This document shows positions 56,251-64,000 of a stretch of 64,000 nt of DNA, piece by piece. The notes below the pieces were generated by a model, which was given only the letters and a program-made list of their open reading frames with translations, was not told where the DNA came from and did no database searches. The translations under genes and the position numbers were made by a program. Every line of letters begins with the position of its first letter. The stretch's first letter is position 1. Source of the stretch: Salvia splendens (lineage: Eukaryota; Streptophyta; Magnoliopsida; Lamiales; Lamiaceae); the NCBI RefSeq assembly GCF_004379255.2, contig NC_056042.1, forward strand, positions 17,469,901 to 17,533,900, written 5' to 3'.

Positions 56251-59200
56251 ATGATGTCTTACAATATCATGTTTTGGAACGTGAGGGGAATCGCTAATGC
56301 GTCAACCCAACACGTCTTGAAAAGATTGATTAAACGCCATAATGTTATGTTTCTTGCTATAATGGAACCGCTCAAAACCCCTGACCCGGACCGGTTCTGC
56401 AAGGCCTCGGGGCTGTCCTTCATTGGATCGAACATGACGGGAAAAATTTGGTTATTTGTGGAAGAGGGATATACTTTTGATATTGATTGTGATTCGAAGC
56501 AAATTCTACATGGGCGGCTTAAGTCCCATCGCATTGCTAGCCCACTCGCCATCTCGGCCGTGTATGCCAAATGCACAAGATCCGAAAGATACCTCCTGTG
56601 GGATAGTATGAGAGGAATTGTCGGACCTCTCGAAGGAACACTATGGATGATCGGTGGTGATTTCAACACCATCCTATCACCCCGAGATAGAACTGGGAGC
56701 GAAACCAACCGGCAAGCCGAGATGGTCGACTTCGCAGAGGCAATTGAAGACTGTAGGCTCCTTGATCCCGGGTTCGATGGGGCGGAGTTTACATGGGCAA
56801 AAAACGGCCTCTTTGAAAGATTGGATAGAGTGCTAGTTAGCGAAGCTTGGACTAGGGTTTTTTAGGCTACCCGGGTAACGAACCTCCCACGGATCGCCTC
56901 GGACCACGGCCCAGTTCTAGCACAATGCAAGACGCCAAACACCACCAACGGAGGCAAGGCATTCAGGTTCCAGAACATGTGGATCTGACATGGGGGCTTT
57001 ATGGATGTAGTGCGAAATGCATAGGAGGAGCCCACGGGTGCACGCGGCCTCCTAAACATCCAAATCAAACATACTATAGTTAAAAGGGCGAGAAATAGGT
57101 GGAAAAAAGAAGTATTTGGGAACATCCACGCGAATCTCAAGAACAAAAAGGAAGCCGTTGCCGCGACACAATCCAATTTCGAAGCAAGGCTTACACCTGT
57201 GAATAGGACAGCGGTCAACAAACACATTGCCGAGTACATCCTTTTGTTGAGAATGGAGAAGGACTTTTGGCGGCAAAAAGCAACCCTGAGATGGCTAGCC
57301 GAGGGTGACAATAACACCCAGTTATACTAAAGCTGGGTGAAACAGAAAAGGGTTCGCCTACGCATTCACTCGATTCGTGCCAACGGACAAGAGATAACCG
57401 AGGAAGCTGAAATAAAAAGTCAGTAGTGGATTTCTTCCAACAACTTCTCGCGCCCTGCAACCCGGCACTCGAAGAACCGGACCTCGACCTAATCCAGCAA
57501 GTTCATTCAGCCGAGCAATTCGCGGACATCGCAAAGGCGCCAGATGCAGATGAGGTCAAGAGTGTCGTTTTCAGTATCTCCGGAGATAGAGCACCTGGAC
57601 CCGATGGCTTCTCGGCTAGTTTCTACCAAGCCTGCTGGAACATTGTGGGACTGGAGGTGGTGGAAGCAATAGGACAGTTCTTCGGGTGGGCTTTCCTGCC
57701 ACGAAGCATCACGGCCACAAGCATTGTCCTCATCCCGAAGAAGGCATCGCCCGAGTCATGGACCGACTATCGACCCATCAGCCTATGTAATGTCTTTAAC
57801 AAGATCATCACCAAGGTACTCACGACTCGAATCCTCCATTCCTTCCGCAGGTCATTTCCCTAAACTAAAGCGGCTTCGTCAAAGGGCGGCTCCGCAACGA
57901 TAATGCCCTGTTGGCTCAGGAGATGTTTCATGAGCTTGCAGGGTGCTCCCCAGCGCTGAATGTTGCGGTGAAGGTTGATATGGCGAAAGCCTACAACAGG
58001 GTCCAATGGCCTTTCCTCTTTAAGGTACTCCGACGCATGGGATACCCGGACGCATGGATCTCGCTTACGGAGAGGTGTATAGGCTGGTGTTGGTTCTCGA
58101 TTCTTATCAATGGGGCTCCCTCGGGTTTCTACAGATCGACACGGGGACTACGACAAGGCGATCCGATATCTTCTGCTTTGTTTGTAATCGCCACAGACTA
58201 CTTATCGCGAGCCCTGGACAAGCTCATACTCGGCCAAAAGGAGATGACCTTCAAAGCCTCCCGGAGATGCATCGATATCAGCCACCTAGCCTATGCGGAC
58301 GACTTAATTATATTCACACAAGCGACGGCGAACCCCTTGCGCCGGCTCAGAGCTTGTCTAGAAAACTATGAAAAATTTTCAGGCCAACAAATCAGCATCG
58401 CCAAGAGTAACTTATATATTGCTGAAACTCATGAGCAATGGGCAATCTCAATCCAAGCGGAAGGGGGCTTCAATAGAGGGGACTTCCCGTTCCTCTACTT
58501 GGGCGTCCCCATCTATCGCGGTGTAAAGCGCACGGACATGTTCCTATTCCTCCGTGAAAAGATTGCAAGAAGGGTTTCAGAATGGGCGCACCGGCACTTA
58601 TCTTTTTTAGGGAGGCTCACGCTTATTAAGAGCACTCTCCAGGCGATCCCCTTGCATATCTTCTAAGCCATCGAGCCTACCGCTGGCACTATAAAATAAC
58701 TTGATCAACAAATGGCCCGATTCTTTTGGGGCTCAACGAGTGAGAGGAAGCGGACACACTGGATTGGCTAGGATCAAATGTGCCTCCCCACCGATGAAGG
58801 GGGGCTTGGGATCCGCAAAACTAAGGAGGTTCTACGCGCCTTCAACATAAAACTTTGGTGGCAATTCCGGGAGCAAAACTCCATGTGGGCAAAATATATT
58901 ATGGCCAAATATTTCTCTAACTCCACACCTCTTATCGTGCGTACGCCGAGCAGGAGTAGCCCTACGTGGCGGAGGCTTTCTAGAGCTTGGACCCTCGTGC
59001 AAGGAAATATCTATTTTTGGGATGACATCTGGCTTGGTAATGCCCCTCTTAGGGAACTCTGTCTCGATGAAAGGGATAGACCAACCACTCGGGTGTCGGA
59101 GTATTTTAGGAATGGCACTTGGGATGAACCCAAGCTCCAACTTCTTCATGATCAGGCCGGCCTCCCACAACATATAATTGGTCGCATCCTCAACACCCCG

Positions 59201-60383
59201 ATCCTCCAAGGCGAACAGGGCATCCCGAGGTGGACCCTCTCTAAGCATGGAGAATTCACGGTGGCCTCGACGTGGGACACAATCCGAGGGCAGCATCCGT
59301 TCATTCAGGGACTGGGCAACGTCTGGAAGGCGGGACTTACTACTTCAATATCCATCTTCATCTGGAGGCTACTCTCGAACCGGGTGCCGGTCGACACAAA
59401 ACTCCAGTGGCGGGAGATTGAGCTAGCCTCCAAGTGCCAATGCTGCCCCCACCGACCGAGTATCGAGTCCCTCCAACACCTCTTCATCCCGGGGTATGGA
59501 GCCCGAAGAGTATGGAGTGAGTTTGACACTTGGTTCACAGGCTCTTCCCCCCGCCTCCATATCAATGACACAATCCCTACGAGGATTGAGGTGTGGGCGT
59601 GATGGTGCCAACAGCCGAACAAGAAGCATCTTAGCCGAGCCACCCCATACCTCATTCTATGGTTTATTTGGTCGGAGAGAAACAGGAGTCACCACCAAGG
59701 CACACAGTTTAAACCACACAACGTGATATGGTAGGTCCACATGTTCATTCGGAACTTTATGGCCAATGGAAGCCTGAAGCCGAAGCATTGCAAGGAAGTT
59801 AAACTTGGAATCAGCATCCCCCAACAAGCGGAAGCTATTAGGGCGCTACCTCTAGCCATGGCGATCAAATGGAACCCCCCGGACCAACCATGGATAAAAC
59901 TTAACACGGATGGCTCCTTCAATGAAGCGAACGACAAAGCAGGGGGGAGAAATCGTACGAGGTCATTGGGGCAAGATGCTTGTAGCCTTTTGTACGCCCC
60001 TTGAAGCACACTCGCAGTTGGAGGCTGAGCTAATGGCCATGATCCATGGGCTGAACGTAGCCAAGGAATTTGGCCTACCAATCTGGATTAAGTCGGATGC
60101 CGAGCAAGCAATCAAATTGGTCAATGTAACAGGATGGGGGTCGGCACTTGTTCGGCAAGCGGTGGCGCAACTGATCTTGCAAAAGCGCCAACTTAAATTT
60201 TGGGCCACGTTCATACACCGGGAGGGGAACAAAGCGGCGGATTTCCTTGCGAGAATGGGGCTAGAGCATGATAGCGGCCTACGAATGCAACATAATTTAA
60301 CACCAAGAGAGCTCTTGGACTTTATCCGATTGGACGAGATGGGAGTTCCACACATCCAAAACCTAGACGGGGACGGATACTAG
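56251..60383 (+). pseudogene. LINE ORF2: endonuclease, RT, zf-RVT, RNase H
   Basis: It starts MMSYNIMFWNVRGIANA. The AP-like endonuclease has WMIGGDFNTILSPRDR and ERLDRVLVS, then a stop at 56863-56865 (expected Trp context), and IASDHGPV near 56900. RT pieces: DRAPGPDGFSASFYQ, DYRPISLCNVFNKIITKVL, then after a break VDMAKAYNRVQWPFL, GLRQGDPISSALFV and AYADDLIIF, so YADD is intact. The zf-RVT part is near 59230-59490 (WTLSKHGEFTV, then CQCC). RNase H (59890-60383) has LNTDGSF, LEAELMAMIHGLN, SDAEQA and HREGNKAADFLARMGL. There are at least five breaks. The C-terminal RNase H is usual for plant LINEs. Confidence 0.92.
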
Positions 60384-60619
60384 AGTCGGCAATGAGAAGA
60401 TGGAAGACTATTGTGCCTTGTTTTTTGGTTGAGAGTACTTTTGAAGGGAGTATGATGAGGTCCGAACCTTGTGGGATAGGACCGCATACTACTCTTGGCT
60501 TTTGTTATGGCACACCACTTTCGGGTGTGGCCGCGCTTTGTAATTATCTCATTTTGATATATAGGGATGAGGGACCCACGAACCCTACACCCTAAAGGTG
60601 TTAAAAAAAGAAAAAAAAA
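60384..60619 (+). other. LINE 3' UTR and A-rich tail
   Basis: No gene. It ends TTAAAAAAAGAAAAAAAA immediately before the TSD, consistent with target-primed reverse transcription. Confidence 0.8.
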
Positions 60620-60628
60620 GAAAGAGAA

Positions 60629-60759
60629 AGAAAACAAAAGAGGGCTTGATCTTAATATAACGCTAGGGACGCTAATGTCGGGCCTTTTTCCCTTAGGCCC
60701 GGACTTTGGCCGAACCTTGACATCAGTCGGCCAAGGCAGCAAACCAGCCCTAAGGCTGT
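60629..60759 (+). repeat. Gypsy-2 3' LTR, second piece
   Basis: Matches 44338-44468 (CTAGGGACGCTAATGTCGGG onward) and stops at GGCTGT where the Copia LTR begins. The remaining 2.5 kb of the LTR is not found to the right. Confidence 0.88.
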
Positions 60760-62053
60760 TGAAAGGGTTGGCAGCGGAAGCGTGCATGAGATCCGATCAC
60801 ATAAGATTGATCTATTTAGCAGATTATTTAGACAAATTCTATTCGCGTAAATATCACATGTATCATGCTCATAACTTGAGTTAAAACATGCTTTAGCATA
60901 TAAAATCCCTAAAAGATGCTCACTACGGAATTAGCCCATTTACCTCGTTGATTCAATCAAGAATCGATGATGGTTTGCTCCGTCTCCACGTGAAGATCTT
61001 CAGTACTCGATCTCTGATCTTCTGACTGGTGTCCCAGACTGTATACTGATATTTGTGTGGGTAAATCTCACCAGAATACTAGGACTCGAATAATGAAGAC
61101 AGAACTCAGCTCACGGAGGGAGCAATTTTCGAATTCTCTCTATTTCTAGAGGGGGACGAAAATTCTAGCAATAATTATTATCATGTATTCTGTCTCCTTT
61201 ATTCTCCTATTTATATTAAATCACATATTGGGCCCAGTCAGGGATCTAAGGAAGAATTTGGACATGGCCTCACCCAATTAGCTTTTTACTAATTAAATTG
61301 AACCCACAATTTAATATAAGCTTATATTGGATTATTACAAGCAGCCACTACAGAAGTAATATTGCAATGCCTTTTCAAATGTGAAATTACAAGTATTCCG
61401 GGTTTCCTTATATTTGTTTAATTCATTTCCCACGCTTAAGATAGAAACATCCATTAATTAATTAATGTGTGCTATGGACTTAATTAATTAACATATTTTA
61501 TTCTCCAAGAGTGGACTAAGCAAGAAACTCTTATTTATTATTCATAGAGTAATTAAACAACAACTAGCTAGGTTCCGAATAATAAAACCTCGTTTCGAGC
61601 TCCTCTTGTGGATGTTATCAAACGAGGGTCTCCTCGCGCACGATTCAACATAATAGCAATTCTAGCACCGCTAGACAATGATCACCACTACCTAATATAC
61701 CTGGATCGTTGGGTGACGAAAAACCCGCACATTTGGTAAGTCAAAGTAGTAGATACTCAATATCGTATGTTCAATGCTAATGTACATTGATTAAGAAATT
61801 AATTATCAAGACTTCTTCTTTCAGTAGATAGCATAAAGACTCGTCTTGCTGTTAGATCCATTCAGTGCTATACCACACCAACGTCATTATATTTTAATAA
61901 GGCTTAGAAATAATCTGACTGACATTGCAACCTTTCACGATAGGTAGTCTAGGTCTATCTGGGTTGTGAAATTATTATTTTTCTTTGTTCAGAACTGACT
62001 GCGTACCTTAAATTGAGCGCAGCCCACAACCGGTCTACTAGAACAAAGACTTA
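60760..62053 (-). mobile_element. Copia LTR fragment, same family as 10383-19239
   Basis: It begins TGAAAGGGTTGGCAGCGGAA like the other two copies and follows them to about 62053 (ACAAAGACTTA), where it breaks off about 190 bp short of the LTR end. It retains the TATA segment (near 61205). No internal Copia sequence is attached, so it is a truncated solo LTR or a deletion product. Confidence 0.88.
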
Positions 62054-62090
62054 TGTTATTTTTCGGCATGATTTTGATTTGGGGCACTCT

Positions 62091-62125
62091 CTCCCACTTA
62101 GCCCAGCGTCTGGTCTAAGTGTGAG
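62091..62125 (+). other. 35-nt hairpin of element D
   Basis: Arms CTCCCACTTAG and CTAAGTGTGAG around CCCAGCGTCTGGT. The inner stem CCAG/CTGG is perfect, with loop CGT and the same C-T opposition. Confidence 0.85.
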
Positions 62126-62162
62126 AAGTTTTACTTGGTTTTTGTTATACATGTGCCGTTGC

Positions 62163-62232
62163 CTAACCATTTTTCCACTTCATCAAGTCGCTTGAGGGTG
62201 AGCTAATATGCAGTGGGAGGGGGGATGGTTAG
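62163..62232 (+). other. Long hairpin in element D
   Basis: Outer stem CTAACCAT/ATGGTTAG (62163-62170 with 62225-62232) and inner CCACT/AGTGG. It sits in the same place as the long hairpins of A and C. Confidence 0.75.
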
Positions 62233-62475
62233 CCTAATTGAAATCAAACATGTAATATATTGAAAAAAATAAATAAAAAAACCAAACAAACAGATAGATT
62301 TAATTAGGACAGTATGCATGAATTTGGTAAATGAAAGATATGAATGCTTGGGGAAGAGTTAGAAGAAGGATATAGCATGTTTACGTGTGAAAACTTAATT
62401 GCTCCACTTGATCAGTGTGGATGACGTAAGTATGATGGAATTGCTCAATTTAAATCCTTCTGTGAAGCCTCTCTA

Positions 62476-62493
62476 AAATGTGAGTTATAAGCC
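62476..62493 (+). other. Conserved box 1 in element D
   Basis: AAATGTGAGTTATAAGCC, identical to element C. Confidence 0.8.
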
Positions 62494-63130
62494 AAAGTAG
62501 AACACTTTCTACTATTTTTACAAAAAAAACTTGAGAGGCTGCTTTTTGATATTTAGATGAAATTGCACAAGTAGTAAAGACTAAAGGCATTAGGACTTAA
62601 CCATTTGAGCCAATTTTTTTCTTTCACAAACCCGCCTCACCAAACAAGGCACCCCTTAGTAAACCAAGTTGAGCCTGTATACACTTTTACCCGTCTTTTG
62701 AAACCTTAAATCCAAATTTTTACAAATTATAAACACATGAGAAAAAGGGGTCGAGAAATGGATTATTTCAAAAAAGAAAAGGGGATAGCGATAGAAGGGC
62801 CGGAATAAATGGGTAGCCAGGTTGATCAAGAGAATTAGCCAGGTTAAGTCGATAGTTAAGAATAAGCCAGGAAGTTAAAGGTTAAGGTCGTAGCCCGACC
62901 AAGTGAGTTGTCAAGTCGCAAGAACTAAACCCAGCTTGATCCAGTAAAGTTGTTCAGATCTTGGTCTCTTGGCTCATGTGCTTTTCATTTTTCTTTTTCC
63001 AGTTTATATTTTCAAATTTTAACCTAGAACCCCTAGGATTTACCTAAACACATTACAACCCTAAGCCCCGTTACAACTATATTGTGCAGTCCGATTCAAG
63101 GTATTAAATGTTCAACAATTACTGAGTGAA

Positions 63131-63178
63131 CAGTCCTAACATCTCTGGTGAGAAATGAGTGACTAAGTGAATCCAACA
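63131..63178 (+). other. Conserved box 2 in element D
   Basis: AGTCCTAACATCTCTGGTGA, then GAAATGAGTGACTAAGTGAA. Confidence 0.78.
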
Positions 63179-63199
63179 GTTGGTTTAAATTTGAAATTT

Positions 63200-64000
63200 A
63201 TTTCATACATTGATTTAGAGGGTAAAATGTAGACTACTCGATCAGTTTTACGCGGAAAGCGAGTGTTAATTATGCAGGAATGCCGCCTGACCAAGGCAAC
63301 AAGGCCAAACTGATCATGCTGGTGCAGAAGGCAGAAAAGGCTAAAAAGATTGTGGGTTGATCAAGTTGACGGTCAAGCAGTTAGCCTGGGGACCACTGCA
63401 AAACAGAAAGAGGGCACGGCACGTATAGCCGATGCGCTGGAAAGCGATCCTCATTCAGTTATCCAAGGACCACGGCAAAACAGAAAATAGGACACGTATC
63501 GACGGATAAGACGCGCAATTCCACCAAGGACGGACATTCGCTGCCAAATTTGTTATCACAACTGGAGGTTGTTACGAAGAGCCTATAAATAGAGGGCACA
63601 TCGCCATAGTTCGAGAGTTTTTTTTGCAGTTTGTTTTAGTTTTTCTTTTTTTTTTCTTTCTTCTCCCGTTTATTATCTTTTAGTAGTAGTTTTGGTTCCG
63701 TTTTCCAGTAGAGAGTTAGAATGGTGAGCTAGAGAGTAGAAGGGAGCGAGACAAAGAGATCCAGACCGTTCGCCGCCGCTTCAGTTCCGACCGAGAACCT
63801 CTCGGATTTATAGCTTTTTTCCATTTCAGTTCTAGTTACTTAGTTAACTGTCGTGTTTGTTAAAGTAGTTGAAAACGATCGCCTTTGTTTTGTATTCCAC
63901 ATTTTCCAAAACCTATTCTGAGTTCTGTTTTAAATCAAAGTTGTTTGTTTTCGGAAATCTTGTTGATTGTTTGAGCTTAGTGTAGTCTTAAATACCTAGA
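63200..64000 (+). repeat. Element D LTR (start, runs off the window)
   Basis: Similarity to the start of the C LTR, and a TATA box GCCTATAAATAGAGG (63581-63595) followed by a pyrimidine-rich leader, support an LTR. The exact start is blurred by a deletion. Confidence 0.55.

Larger units (their letters stand above)
53223..60619 (+). mobile_element. LINE (plant L1/RIL type), full length but decayed
   Basis: Inserted in the Gypsy-2 3' LTR; GAAAGAGAA lies on both sides (53214-53222 and 60620-60628), and the right end is A-rich. Comparison with the intact left LTR at 44325-44350 confirms the insertion point. Contents: a short 5' UTR, ORF1 (DUF4283 and zinc knuckle), ORF2 (endonuclease, RT, zf-RVT, RNase H) and a 3' UTR. 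At 7.4 kb it appears full length. Stops and shifts in both ORFs make it inactive. Confidence 0.95.
44090..60759 (+). mobile_element. Gypsy-2: older Del/Tekay-type element, right LTR broken
   Basis: The left LTR is 44090-46950. The right LTR starts at 52976 (same TGTAATAGCC start), is interrupted by the LINE, resumes at 60629 and is cut at 60759 by a Copia LTR fragment. The interior has the same plan as Gypsy-1: primer site, long gag-less stretch, pol with chromodomain. The ORFs carry many stops and frameshifts, so it is clearly older than Gypsy-1. The right TSD is lost. Confidence 0.9.
62054..64000 (+). mobile_element. Element D: 3' part of a third A/C-type element
   Basis: Only the non-coding 3' region and the start of the LTR are in the window: one 35-nt hairpin, a long hairpin, box 1, a local repeat block near 62815-62880 (TAGCCAGGTT units) and box 2. 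Then, from about 63190, a stretch resembles the LTR start of C (TTCATACATTGATTTAGAGG, then GTAAAATG). The PPT seems deleted. A TATA box is at 63583. Coding sequence is missing at the left because of the junction at 62053. Confidence 0.75.

Overview
This window is nuclear DNA of a flowering plant, probably a eudicot. It holds no host gene that I can defend. It is a stack of transposable elements inserted into one another: Ty3/Gypsy, Ty1/Copia, a plant LINE, PIF/Harbinger, a MULE fragment and Tc1/mariner-type MITEs. Plant-specific signs are Del/Tekay and Reina chromovirus pol, Athila/Tat-like elements, tRNA-iMet primer-binding sites (TGGTATCAGAGC) and CTCCCTCYGTCC-type MITE ends. I cannot name the species.

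Layout, left to right. 1-900: two MITEs and blank sequence. 905-10255: a decayed Reina-type pol, split by element A (1724-9930, minus sense, 1505-bp LTRs, TSD GTGAT). A has a gag/ORF1-like gene but no pol. 10317-19493: a MITE split by a Copia element (10383-19239, minus sense, TSD GTTTA) with a broken gag-pol and a GC-rich minisatellite in its leader. 19500-20590: more MITEs. 20838-42908: a PIF/Harbinger element with TTA target duplications and matching ends. It holds a truncated Myb/SANT ORF and a nearly intact, two-intron DDE transposase. Its middle is filled by a Gypsy 3' remnant (21984-22745) and element C (about 22746-40437), a relative of A. C is itself interrupted by Gypsy-1 (24276-36273, TSD GGTAA), which has two 2829-bp LTRs that are almost identical. 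43388-44089: a MULE transposase fragment. 44090-60759: Gypsy-2, an older relative of Gypsy-1. Its right LTR carries a full-length but decayed LINE (53223-60619, 9-bp TSD). A Copia LTR fragment (60760-62053) cuts that LTR off. 62054-64000: the 3' part of a third A/C-type element, D, running off the window.

The elements do not form a pathway. The relations that matter are parasitic. A, C and D lack pol and must be copied by enzymes supplied in trans. Gypsy-1 is very young yet has no recognisable gag and carries a stop codon in its reverse transcriptase, so it too appears to have moved on borrowed proteins.

The most interesting signal is non-coding. Elements A, C and D have diverged almost completely in their coding and LTR sequence, but share an ordered set of structures between their gene and the 3' LTR. 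These include a family of 35-nt hairpins whose inner stem changes by compensating base pairs. This looks like a selected RNA (or single-stranded DNA) element of non-autonomous Athila/Tat-type retrotransposons. I do not recall a description of it.
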